Assembly: GCA_943787925.1 (NCBI GenBank)
Contig: CALSOH010000002.1
Span: 62,001 to 126,000, forward strand
DNA length: 64,000 bases
Direction: 5' to 3'
Source: TMED14 sp003507115
GTDB lineage: Bacteria; Bacteroidota; Bacteroidia; Flavobacteriales; Schleiferiaceae
A program made the position numbers and the translations under genes. This document shows positions 9,700 to 19,372 of this stretch, one piece after another. Positions within the stretch are counted from its first letter, which is position 1. The number at the start of each line of letters is the position of its first letter. The notes beneath the pieces are model-generated. The model was not told the origin of the DNA. It saw only the letters and a program-made list of their open reading frames with translations, and ran no database searches.

Positions 9700-11510
9700 G
9701 CATGGATTTGAGCGTCATCGTCGTTAACTACAACGTCAAGGCGTACATCGACCAATGCCTGCGCAGCGTCCAACGTGCCTCCCAGGGATTGCAGGTGGAG
9801 GTCATTGTGGTGGACAATGCCTCGTCGGATGGAAGCGTAGCGCATATCCAGAAACACTTTCCGTGGGTGACCTGCATCGCTAGCCTAGAGAATTTGGGCT
9901 TTGGGCGCGCCAACAACCTTGCGGCCGCTCAGGCGAAGGGCGAGTTTGTGCTCTACCTGAACCCGGATACGGTGGTTTCGGAAGACAATTTCCGCCGTGC
10001 CATCGACGTCATGCGGGCACAGCCAGAAATTGGCTCCATGGGCTGCCGAATGATCGACGGCTCGGGCCACTTTTTACCCGAATCCAAGCGCGGCCTCCCC
10101 ACGCCCGCAGTCGCCCTCTACCGCATCCTAGGGCTGGCCAAACTCTTCCCCAAGCACCCCCGCTTTGGTGCCTACTACGCGGGCCACTTGGCCCCTGAGG
10201 AATCGGGCTATGTCGACGTGCACTGCGGCGCCTGGATGCTCATGCGCGGCGCGGTCCTTCAAGAAATTGGCGGCTTTGACGAAGCCTTCTTCATGTATGG
10301 CGAGGACATCGACCTCTCCTACCGCGTACTGCAGGCGGGCTACCGCAATTACTACTTAGCGGATAGCCCCATCCTACACTACAAGGGCGAAAGCACGAAA
10401 CACCAAAGCTGGCACTACATCAAGACCTTTCACGAGGCGATGGCCATCTTTGCCACCAAGCATTTTCAAGGCCAAGCCCTCGCCTACCGGGCGCTGATCT
10501 CCCTGGGCATTTACGCCAAGGGCTTTGCGACCTTGACGCGCTCCTGGGGCCGTGCTTTGCTGCCTTTTCTGTTGACCCTTTTGATCGGCTATATCCTCAG
10601 CGATGGCGTCAGCACCTATTGGGAGCGCAACCACCGCTATGTGGAAGGTGGAGCCTATCCCGAACGCTTCCGCCTCGTCTTCTTGCCTCTTTTTGCCGTC
10701 TTCTGGACGGTCAGCATGGCGTTTTGGGGTGCCTTCAGCAAGTTCGCCTCGCTGCGCCGCGTCGTGAGTGCTTTTTTGATCACTTCGGGGGTCATGCTGG
10801 CCGGGTATGCGTTTTTACCGATGGATTGGCGGTTCTCGCGGGCCTTGGTGGCCTTATTTTCGTTGGGGCACTTGGTCGGCTTTTTCGCCGTTCGTGCCTC
10901 CCTCAGTGCCGGGGGCCGAAGCGCCTTGTTTTACCGCGGCTATGGGCAGGCCGAAGCCCATGTGGGGTCGGGCAAATGGCCCTTGGATCGCCTCGCCTTG
11001 CGGGTGCTGCACCTCCGGCCCAAAACCCTATTTTTTCACCCCGAGGAGCATTCCTACCGAGGCATGATTGACGCCATGGTCTCCATTTCTGCCCTCGTAC
11101 CCGACGGAGTCCGGTTCCGAATGGCTTACCCCAGCTGGACCTTGGGCAGCGATACCCACGCGACCGCCTCGGACTCGGGAAAGCTCGCCCTTTCGCAATC
11201 CAGTGTTCGCGGTCAGAAGCGCGCCTTAGACCTAGGTATCGCACTGCTCGCCCTGTGCGGCATGGCCTTGCTGCTCTGGACAAAGCGAGGGCGCCGGATG
11301 CTCTCCCATGTCCCCCCCGTGCTTTGGGGCCGAATGACCTGGGTCGGCTACCTGGTCCCTGGACCACACCTGCCCCCCTTGCGCCCAAGTGTCTTCCAAC
11401 ATGGGCCGGGGACCTTCACCGATGACATTGCGCACGATGCTGACCTGCGCTACGCGGAAAATTGGCGGCCAGAATTGGACCTCATCGCCTTATTCGGCGG
11501 AAGCTTTTGA
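9696..11510 (+). CDS. Family 2 glycosyltransferase fused to a membrane and C-terminal uncharacterised domain
   Basis: 604 aa. Residues 1-270 are a GT-A fold GT2 enzyme of the rhamnosyltransferase type: VIVVNYN at the N-terminus, VDNASSDGS, the nucleotide-sugar DxD equivalent LNPDT, and the acceptor-side GGFDEAFFMYGEDIDLS. Then come several hydrophobic helices (about 285-405), a soluble segment containing FRMAYPSWTLGSDTH, one more helix (ALDLGIALLALCGMALLLW) and a hydrophilic tail. It likely builds a lipid-linked or surface glycan at the inner membrane. The C-terminal half is of a kind seen attached to GT2 domains in Bacteroidota, and I cannot name it. It follows recR with an ATGA overlap. Confidence 0.85.
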   Translation: MSMDLSVIVVNYNVKAYIDQCLRSVQRASQGLQVEVIVVDNASSDGSVAHIQKHFPWVTCIASLENLGFGRANNLAAAQAKGEFVLYLNPDTVVSEDNFRRAIDVMRAQPEIGSMGCRMIDGSGHFLPESKRGLPTPAVALYRILGLAKLFPKHPRFGAYYAGHLAPEESGYVDVHCGAWMLMRGAVLQEIGGFDEAFFMYGEDIDLSYRVLQAGYRNYYLADSPILHYKGESTKHQSWHYIKTFHEAMAIFATKHFQGQALAYRALISLGIYAKGFATLTRSWGRALLPFLLTLLIGYILSDGVSTYWERNHRYVEGGAYPERFRLVFLPLFAVFWTVSMAFWGAFSKFASLRRVVSAFLITSGVMLAGYAFLPMDWRFSRALVALFSLGHLVGFFAVRASLSAGGRSALFYRGYGQAEAHVGSGKWPLDRLALRVLHLRPKTLFFHPEEHSYRGMIDAMVSISALVPDGVRFRMAYPSWTLGSDTHATASDSGKLALSQSSVRGQKRALDLGIALLALCGMALLLWTKRGRRMLSHVPPVLWGRMTWVGYLVPGPHLPPLRPSVFQHGPGTFTDDIAHDADLRYAENWRPELDLIALFGGSF

Positions 11511-11512
11511 CG

Positions 11513-11520
11513 TAAATTTG
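11513..11520 (+). promoter_or_regulatory. -7 box TAAATTTG before the E2 gene
   Basis: Exact TAnnTTTG match, ending 19 nt before ATG 11540, so a short leader is expected. It sits just after the stop of the glycosyltransferase and indicates a separate transcription unit. Confidence 0.6.
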
Positions 11521-11539
11521 CCGGACAACCTGAGAATCT

Positions 11540-12931
11540 ATGTTTGAATTGACGATGCCCAAAATGGGCGAATCTGTTGCCGAGGCAACGATCACGCAGT
11601 GGCTGAAGAAGGAAGGCGAGACGATTGCCTTAGACGAATCCGTCTTGACCATTGCCACCGACAAGGTGGACAGCGATATCCCTTCGCCCGTGGCCGGCGT
11701 GTTGGTCAAATGCCTCTTTCAAGAAAATGATGTCATTCAAGTAGGTCAGGTTATCGCTCAGATCCAAACAGACGGTGACGCCCCGGCCGTAGGCGATGCC
11801 CCTGCCGCCCCGGCGGCGGTTGAGGCGGTAGCCCCCGCGGCCACGCCGGTTCCCCAGGCCCCGGAAAATCCAACCCCTCAAACGGCGGCCGCGGCGATTT
11901 CTGTCGCCACGGATGCCGTCAAGGCGTCCACAGGCGCCATCCCGCGTGAAAGTGAAGGCCGCTTCTTCTCCCCCTTGGTCCGCAGCATCGCGGAGGCCGA
12001 AGGGGTGAGCGAAGCCGAACTCGTTTCCATCTCCGGTTCTGGCCACGAAGGCCGAGTAACCAAAAGCGACTTACTCGCCTACATCGCGCAGCGCGCTCAG
12101 GCCCCTGCTGCGGCAGCGGTCGCGGCAACGCCTGCATCGGCGACCCCGGCGCCCTCATCTTCGGCTAAAGCCCCCGTCTCTTCCGGCCATGGCTTTACGG
12201 CGCCCAAACCCACGATTTTCCCCGGCGACGAATTGGTCGAAATGGACCGTATGCGCAGCCTCATCTCCGACCACATGGTGATGAGCAAGCACGTCTCCCC
12301 CCACGTGACCTCCTTTGTCGAAGCGGACGTGACGAACATCGTGCTTTGGCGCAACAAGATCAAGTCGAGCTACGAGAAGCGCGAAAACGAAAAACTGACC
12401 TTCACCCCCATCTTCATGGAAGCGGTGATCAAGGCGATCAAAGACTTCCCGAATATCAATGTGAGCATCGACGGCAAGACCATCGTGAAGCACAAGCCCA
12501 TCAATCTGGGTATGGCTACGGCGCTTCCCTCCGGCAACTTGATTGTCCCAGTGATCAAAAACGCGGACCGCTTCAGCCTATCTGGCTTGGCCAAAGCCGT
12601 GAATGAGCTCGCGGACAAAGCGCGAACGAATCAACTGGCTCCCGACGATATCCAGGGCGGCACCTACACGGTCACCAACGTGGGCACATTTGGCAACGTG
12701 ATGGGTACGCCCATCATCAACCAACCCCAAGTGGCCATTTTGGCCTTAGGGGCCATCCGCAAAGTCCCCGCCGTGCTGGAAACCCCATCGGGCGATGTCA
12801 TTGCCATCCGACACCGGATGTTCCTTTCTCATTCGTACGACCACCGTGTGGTCGACGGAGCGTTAGGGGGCATGTTTGTGCGCCGTGTGGCGGACTACCT
12901 TGAGCAATGGGATCTCAACCGCGAGATCTAA
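11540..12931 (+). CDS. Dihydrolipoyl acyltransferase (E2) of a 2-oxoacid dehydrogenase complex
   Basis: 463 aa with the full E2 layout: a lipoyl domain (1-78) with lipoyl-Lys42 in TDKVDSD, an Ala/Pro-rich linker, a peripheral subunit-binding domain (about 138-178, SPLVRSIAEAEGV to RVTKSDLLAYI), a second Ala/Pro linker and a catalytic domain ending in the HRVVDG active-site motif. The N-terminal MFELTMPKMGESV form is the one usual for Bacteroidota branched-chain or broad 2-oxoacid dehydrogenases, so a branched-chain role is more likely than pyruvate, but sequence alone does not settle it. E1 and E3 are not in the window. The next gene starts within its stop (TAATG). Confidence 0.9.
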   Translation: MFELTMPKMGESVAEATITQWLKKEGETIALDESVLTIATDKVDSDIPSPVAGVLVKCLFQENDVIQVGQVIAQIQTDGDAPAVGDAPAAPAAVEAVAPAATPVPQAPENPTPQTAAAAISVATDAVKASTGAIPRESEGRFFSPLVRSIAEAEGVSEAELVSISGSGHEGRVTKSDLLAYIAQRAQAPAAAAVAATPASATPAPSSSAKAPVSSGHGFTAPKPTIFPGDELVEMDRMRSLISDHMVMSKHVSPHVTSFVEADVTNIVLWRNKIKSSYEKRENEKLTFTPIFMEAVIKAIKDFPNINVSIDGKTIVKHKPINLGMATALPSGNLIVPVIKNADRFSLSGLAKAVNELADKARTNQLAPDDIQGGTYTVTNVGTFGNVMGTPIINQPQVAILALGAIRKVPAVLETPSGDVIAIRHRMFLSHSYDHRVVDGALGGMFVRRVADYLEQWDLNREI

Positions 12932-13686
12932 TGGTGCTCCATCGGCCGCTGTGCATATTTGACCTCGAAACCACGGGCATCCAAGTCGTGCACGACCGCA
13001 TCGTCGAGATGTGCGTGATCAAAGTGGAACCCATCGGAACCGAAACGACCAAAGTGTGGCGCATCAACCCGGGAATGCCCATTCCGCCAAGCTCTACAGA
13101 GATTCATGGCATTACGGACGAGATGGTGGCGAACAGCCCTTCCTTCCGGGACCTCGCTCCGGAAATTGCGGGATTCATGAAGGACTGCGACGTCGCTGGA
13201 TACAACTCTAACCGCTTTGACATTCCCTTATTGGCCGAGGAATTTCTCCGCGCAGACGTCGATATGGATATGCGCAAAGTGCATGCAGTCGATGTCCAAA
13301 ACATCTTCCACAAAAAAGAGCAGCGCACCCTTTCTGCCGCGGTCAAATTTTACTGCCAAACCGAACTCGTAAATGCCCACAATGCGGAAGCCGATGTGCG
13401 CGCCACATGGGATGTCTTAAAGGCCCAAGTCGAGCGTTATCCCGACTTACCCGAGAGCATTCAGGGCCTCGCGGAATTCAGCAACATGCATCAAGCGGCT
13501 GATTTTGCGGGCTTCATCACCTTCAACAAAGACGGCGTAGAGCAATTCTCTTTTGGCAAATACAAGAACCAAACGGTAGTGAGCGTCCTGGAAAAAGATC
13601 CAGGGTACTATTCTTGGATTCAGAATGCCGACTTCCCGCTCTACACGAAAAAAATCCTCACGGCGATACGCCTGGCTATGCGATGA
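12931..13686 (+). CDS. DnaQ-like 3'-5' exonuclease
   Basis: 251 aa starting MVLHRPLCIFDLETTG at the TAATG junction. Exonuclease motifs: ExoI FDLETTG (metal-binding Asp and Glu), the HGIT element, ExoII GYNSNRFDIPLL and ExoIII HNAEADVRATWDV. This is the DEDDh class, as in the epsilon proofreading subunit and RNase T relatives. The C-terminal 60 residues (FITFNKDGVEQFSFGKYKN) are the extension typical of the stand-alone Bacteroidota form. It probably acts in DNA repair or processing rather than as the replicative proofreader, since it sits between metabolic genes. It overlaps the next gene by 4 bases. Confidence 0.88.
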   Translation: MVLHRPLCIFDLETTGIQVVHDRIVEMCVIKVEPIGTETTKVWRINPGMPIPPSSTEIHGITDEMVANSPSFRDLAPEIAGFMKDCDVAGYNSNRFDIPLLAEEFLRADVDMDMRKVHAVDVQNIFHKKEQRTLSAAVKFYCQTELVNAHNAEADVRATWDVLKAQVERYPDLPESIQGLAEFSNMHQAADFAGFITFNKDGVEQFSFGKYKNQTVVSVLEKDPGYYSWIQNADFPLYTKKILTAIRLAMR

Positions 13687-14288
13687 AAATCCTCTGTATC
13701 GGCCGAAACTACCGCGATCACGCGACCGAATTGGGCAATGCTGTGCCCACGGAACCCGTCGTGTTTTGCAAACCCGATTCCGCTATTCTGCAACCCCGTC
13801 TACCTTTTGTGATTCCCTCTTGGTCCCAGGACATTCACCACGAGATTGAGTGGGTCGTGCGTATCGGCCGAGTGGGGAAATTTATTGAACCCGAATTTGC
13901 CTGGTCTTACGTCGATGCCATGACCGTGGGAATCGATTTTACGGCCCGAGATCTTCAAAACACCCTGAAGTCCAAGGGTCTTCCATGGGAAAAAGCCAAG
14001 GGATTTGATGGCTCTGCAGTCCTGGGGACTTGGATTCCCGGCCCCATTAAACCCGGTCATTTTCAAATCAGTTTAGAGAAAAATGGTGTGGAAGTTCAGT
14101 CCGGAACCACCGCCGATTTCATTTTTCCATTGGAGCAGCTCATTGCCCATGTGAGCGAGTATTTCACCCTGAAAACAGGGGATTTGCTATTTACAGGAAC
14201 CCCCGCCGGGGTGGGGCCCGTTTCTCCCGGAGATGAATTAGAAGGGAAATTGGGGGGCAAAAGCTTGCTACGGTTGAGAATACGCTAG
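13683..14288 (+). CDS. Fumarylacetoacetate hydrolase (FAH) family protein
   Basis: 201 aa starting MKILCIGRNYRDHATELG, a typical compact FAH-family protein. The metal ligands are visible in DIHHEIEWVVRIGR (the HxExE pattern) and in the Asp of GIDFTARDLQ; the glycine-rich LFTGTPAGVGPVSPGD segment near the C-terminus is also conserved. Members hydrolyse or decarboxylate beta-diketo acids such as oxaloacetate, acylpyruvates or aromatic ring-cleavage products, with Mg or Mn. The exact substrate is not readable. It is translationally coupled (ATGA) to the exonuclease, and the three genes from E2 onward form one unit. Confidence 0.88.
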   Translation: MKILCIGRNYRDHATELGNAVPTEPVVFCKPDSAILQPRLPFVIPSWSQDIHHEIEWVVRIGRVGKFIEPEFAWSYVDAMTVGIDFTARDLQNTLKSKGLPWEKAKGFDGSAVLGTWIPGPIKPGHFQISLEKNGVEVQSGTTADFIFPLEQLIAHVSEYFTLKTGDLLFTGTPAGVGPVSPGDELEGKLGGKSLLRLRIR

Positions 14289-14310
14289 TCCAAACACACG
14301 GCTAAAAGTG

Positions 14311-14318
14311 TATATTTG
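14311..14318 (+). promoter_or_regulatory. -7 box TATATTTG before the giant secreted protein
   Basis: Exact TAnnTTTG match, ending 31 nt before the ATG at 14350. Confidence 0.6.
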
Positions 14319-14349
14319 GTGAATGCGGACTTTCCCTAACACCTCCACA

Positions 14350-17300
14350 ATGAAACAACGCCTGCGTCGCTTTTTAACAGCCATCGCCCTGGTCTCCTCA
14401 TGGGCGGCTATGTCTCAGACGAGCCCGATCACGATTGTTTTTCATGAGAAATTTGATCCTCCCTCGGGTCCAGACTCTGTAACGACCTTCCACACTACGC
14501 CAGGCACGACCATACCCTATTGGAATGATACCTCCGCATTTTCTGTATCAGCCCCAAACAGTTACCACGCCAAAATTGTCCCTTTTGACTCGGTCATTTT
14601 CGAAACAGATGCCTTCGCAACGACGGGAAACATCTTTGTCCGCCTCCAGTTTGACCAAATTTGTAAAGTCCACTTCGGTCAGCAAGCCTATGTGCGCGTT
14701 TCGAACGACAACGGTGCTACCTGGACTCGATTGACCGGTACCCACTACCGAGGGCCCTCCGGTGGATTCCCCACCACGGGCTATTTCAACGAACTTTCTT
14801 ATGCCAACCCGAATAATACGCCTTACTGGGGTGGTTTGACCACTGCGGGGACAGGTGTAGCTCCCTCCGCCACCTGGTGGGTTGGGGAAACGTTTGACAT
14901 TTCGAGTATTATCGGCACCGGGCCAAGTGGAACCGGCCAAGGATATGCGAATTGTAAGATTCAATTCATCCTCGAATACCGCTCTCCCTATGGTACCGCC
15001 AACCCGGCAGGATGGTTTGTAGACAACGTGAAAGTGGAAGCCGCTCCCTGTGAGTTGATTCCCCCCTCTTACACCTTCAACTTGATTCCTCGCCGCGAAC
15101 CCATCGGTGCGCGCTACCAGTCTACCCAGGAAATTCGCCTGAAAGCGCGAGACTTGGAATCTGGGGTAGACTCTGTTTTGTTGCATCACCGTTTGAATGG
15201 AGGCTCTTGGACCACGGTCGAAATGACTCCTTCGATCTCCTCCGCATGTCCAGATTCTGCCGAGTATTTCCACAGCTTATCCAACCTCGTCGTAGGTGAT
15301 TCCGTGGATTGGTATGTGGAAATTTTTGACTGCGCTTGCCCGAATGTGGTGCGTGTGCCCTCCTTAAGTTCGACCCCGATCAACAACACGTTCTGGATTG
15401 ACCCCTCTCCTCCCGCCATCTGCGGTACCACGACGCCAAACAGTTTCCCCTATTTGGTGACCAATTTCCCTTGGGTCGAGTCATTCTCCGACATCAACTG
15501 GATTCCCGGAAGCGGAACCGGTGCGACGGGCACCTCCCACCGCGGCACGATGCCGCAAGGCAACCCTCCATCGGGTAAGAACTGGCAAGTTTCGCCGAAT
15601 ACGACGACGACCGGCTTTGGATGGTCGGTACGTATTGGCCAAACCGGAACGCTCAACACCGGGCCCTTGGGTGATCACACCACCGGTGGAGGCAAATACT
15701 TGTATACCGAGGCCTCCCAGGGTAGCGCGAACAACAACACCATGCTCATCACGCCCTGTATCAAGCTCACCGGCCTCAACCATGCTGTCCTGGAGTTCTG
15801 GTACCACAAATACGGCGCAAACATGGGCAACATGCGCGTGGACATCGATACGGGTTCCACCACGCCTTCATGGGTGGTGGGCGCCTTCTTGATTCCGGGC
15901 CAAACCCAAACCAACCAGACTGATCCCTGGGCCAAAGCCTTGGTCAACCTGGATCCCTACTTGGGCAAAGATCATCCGTATCCGTTTCTTGGGCAACAAG
16001 AACAACACCGCGGCCAATGACTTGGGTGACATGGCCATCGACGATATTTCTGTCTATGAGCCGGACCCCGCCGATATTGAAATGCTGGCGATGTACAAGC
16101 CCTCAGAACGGATTCTGTCAGTACACGGCGCCTCGGAAGATGTTCGCTGTGCACCTTACGCTCCGAGGGCTTCTTCCCCATCGACACGATTCCGGTGGCC
16201 TTCTCCGTAACGAATTTGAGCACAAACACTACGGTGATCTCACGGGACACCATCTACACCACATTAAACTTGGGCGACACCACGACGCACACTTTTGCTC
16301 CCAAGGCTAACTTGAGTGCCTATGCCAATTACCATATCTACGTGTGGGCCGAAGCACCTGGCGATCCCAATACCAGCAACGATACCCTTGGTTTCTTCTT
16401 CATTGAGCACATTGCCCCCATCACGCAGTTCCCCCACATCCAAACCTTTGACGGTTCGGGTTGGGCATGCAGGCAACGGCACTTCTGGAAACCCTGGTAC
16501 GTTCAATACCTCCGATTGGGAAGCGCTTCCTGCGCCGCCACCGGCCGACTACGCATGGCACGTGGGTTCGGCCTTGACGCCCACCTTCAACGACGGGGCC
16601 TCGCTGGAACCGTACCCGCAGCGGAAACTATCTCTACACCGAAGCGAGCTACGGCAACAACGGTCCTGCGGCGCTCTTTGCCACGACGCGTTGCGTCGAC
16701 CTTTCGGCCTATGACCAGTCCCGTCTTGACCTTCTGGTACCACATGTTTGGTGCGGACGTCAACATCTTGAATGTCCAAGTGGTTCCCAACGGCAGCAAT
16801 AGCTGGCAGACCGTGAGCTGGCGCTCCCATCTCCGGAGCGCTCAGCAATCAGTGCTGAAGTACGGATGATTGGAAATATCAAGATGGTCGACCTCTCTGC
16901 CTATGCGGGAGATGTGGTCAAGATTCGAATTCTCGGTCGGAAGACTGGTTCCGGTGCTTTGGCCGATATTGCCATCGACGATTTGATGATCTACAACCGG
17001 CCCGCCACACGATGTGGGCGTGAGTCCATCGTGACCTCAGTCCGCTGAACTCCGTCAACTTGGCGAACCCGCAGGACGTCGTGCTGAAGGTTCGCAACTA
17101 CGGCACAGCGGCTCCAAAACGGGCATCCCCGTCACCTACCAAATCAATGACCTGTGTACCCCCAGTAACTCCGGTACGTACACCACCACATACTCTGGCA
17201 CTCTGGCCCCCGGAGCGGAAGGAACCATTACAGTATCTACCCCACCCACCTACTATGTGGGACAATTCGAAGTCAAGGCTTGGACCACCCTCGCAGGCGA

Positions 17301-19194
17301 CGGAATGGCCTTGAACGATACCGCGTCGAAAATCTCTTCAGGCGCAACCAGCTATCCTATCTCTTTTGGGCCGGTCAGTTTTGACAACTGCGTACGGCGA
17401 TGAGACCGGCTTCTTCACACAGGGTGGAGCTGGCACCCTGCAAATGTGGGAGTTTGGTACCCCTGCCAAAGGAAGTGGCTGGAACGGTGCAGCATCTGGC
17501 GCGAACTGCTGGGTGACGGGGCTGACCGACAACTATCAGCCCGGCAAGACGGAGATTCTCCGCATCCCAACCTTGACCAACTTTGATACCGTGGTATCTG
17601 CCGAGCTGCGATTCAAGCACAAATTTGACTTTACTCCGACGGATGGCGGCGTTGTGGAATATTTCCAAAATGGCAACTGGAACACCCTGGGCAACGCAGC
17701 CGTGGCTGTGGGCTACAACTGGTATGGTTCGGGCTATGGTAGCCCTTCCGTGCAGTCGTTGAACTCCCCAGGATGGGCAGGAAGTACGGGAGGTCAGTGG
17801 ATCACCTCTTCCATCCCCTTGAACGTTTGGAACTTCTCTCCCAATCCCATCAACCTGCGATTCCGCATGGCCTCCGCCGCGGGTTCTTCGGCCAAAGGCT
17901 GGGCAATCGATGACTTTGAAGTCTACGTACCTCCTCAGAACTCGGCTTCTCCCGTTGAAGTGGATACCCGCGAGTACATCGTAATCCCTGGGGACACCTC
18001 CCATATTCGAGTACGTATTGAGAATACGGGCGCGAAGAAATTGGACTCTTGCCTCGTTCGCTTCCAAGTGAATGGCGGACCATGGAGCAACTATGAAACG
18101 GTCATCTTTGTCCACAAGAAGACTGGAAATGTTTCTCCTTTGCTCCGTAGAGGCCAGCGTCAGTGGTACGACTTTAACCAAGTTTGGGTGAACCAGGGTG
18201 CAGGCACCTACAACATCTGCGTCGAGACGGCCCGCCCCAACAACAAACAGGACAATTTGACCTCCGATGACGTCATGTGCATCCCTGTAACCACGCTCGA
18301 CGAGGTAACTATTGACATCAACAATGAACTATTGTAACGATTTTGAAGATGCCATCCGTACCGGCATGGTTGCCCTTACACACGACCAATAAGCTCTTAG
18401 CTCATGATTGGGAGTTTGGCACCCCCAACCAGACCGGCCTCAACTCCGCGGCCAGTGGCACGAAAGGCATGGATGACGCGTTTGGATAGCAATTATCGCA
18501 ATACCGGGCAATCTGCCTTGCACACGCCCTTCTTCGTCCTGGATACGAACAAAGTGTACTCCATGCACTTTAATCACAACATGATCTCGGAGCTATATCA
18601 CGACGGCGGAAGTGTCGATTGGTCCTATGATGGAGGTATTACCTGGTATACGCTGGGCAATACACTGACTAACGGCCTTTGGTATAACACCGTTCACGTG
18701 ACCAGTCTGGACATCGTCCGACCAGGATGGAGTGGTAACACGAACGGCTATATCAACTCCACCATCAAGTTCACGGTAGAAAATCCGGGTAAGTTGGTCT
18801 TCCGTTTCCGCTTTGGTTCCGACTTTCACGATTGACAAACAAGGATGGGCCGTTGATGACTTCTGCTTGGAGGAAGCTCCTTTTGGAACTCCAGCCGACA
18901 TCGTTGGAATTGGTGTACCGGAGGTCGAGATTCCTGGATTCTTCCTGGGTCACATCTCCCCCAACCCCTTGGATGGTCAAGGTGCCTTTATGTTCAATTC
19001 GGACAAGCCCGTGACGGTGCAATACACCATCACAAACAGCCTGGGCCAAATTTTGAGTGACGCAAGCATCAAAGGCGAAGAAGGGCTACAACCGCGTCGA
19101 TCTCGACGCCAGTAGTTGGGCGGCAGGTCTCTACATGATGGAGGTTTCGGTCCATGGCCAGAGCTTGACGCGCAAGTTCATCGTACAGCACTAA
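14350..19194 (+). CDS. Giant secreted protein with repeated MAM-like modules and C-terminal sorting tail; heavily frameshifted
   Basis: The start at 14350 gives a signal peptide (MKQRLRRFLTAIALVSSWAA). About 1600 residues follow, built from jelly-roll MAM/choice-of-anchor-J-like modules; recurring cues are KYLYTEAS, FWYHMFGADV/FWYHKYGANM and IAIDDLMIY/MAIDDISVYEP. The end (ISPNPLDGQGAFMFNSDKP, then AAGLYMMEVSVHGQSL) is a type A T9SS sorting domain, so it is probably exported and surface-attached. No catalytic domain is visible; adhesion or matrix roles are an inference. The frame is intact to about 15965, then breaks near 15966 (AAA run), 16150, 16462 (GGG run), 16600-16625, 16710-16735, 16825, 17010-17110 and 17390. 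It is open from there to 18337, then breaks near 18340-18480, 18830 and 19080. Domain order is preserved through the breaks. Confidence 0.75.
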
Positions 19195-19215
19195 ACGCAG
19201 AATCACCTGCTCTCA

Positions 19216-19249
19216 GCGCCGCGGCCTTCCAGCCGCGGCGCTTTTTTTT
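19216..19249 (+). terminator. Strong intrinsic terminator
   Basis: A perfect 10-bp GC stem (GCGCCGCGGC / GCCGCGGCGC) with a 6-nt loop followed by T8, 21 nt after the stop of the giant secreted protein. It separates that gene from clpB. Confidence 0.93.
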
Positions 19250-19372
19250 GCCCGCGTCGCCCGCGGACAAAATGGCATCTCTTTTCGGTGCAATCGGTCA
19301 TTTTGACCGAGAATCGCCCGAAATCTAGCCTCGGCATCGGTTTTGAAGCCCACTACGAGTAAAACACCCGGT

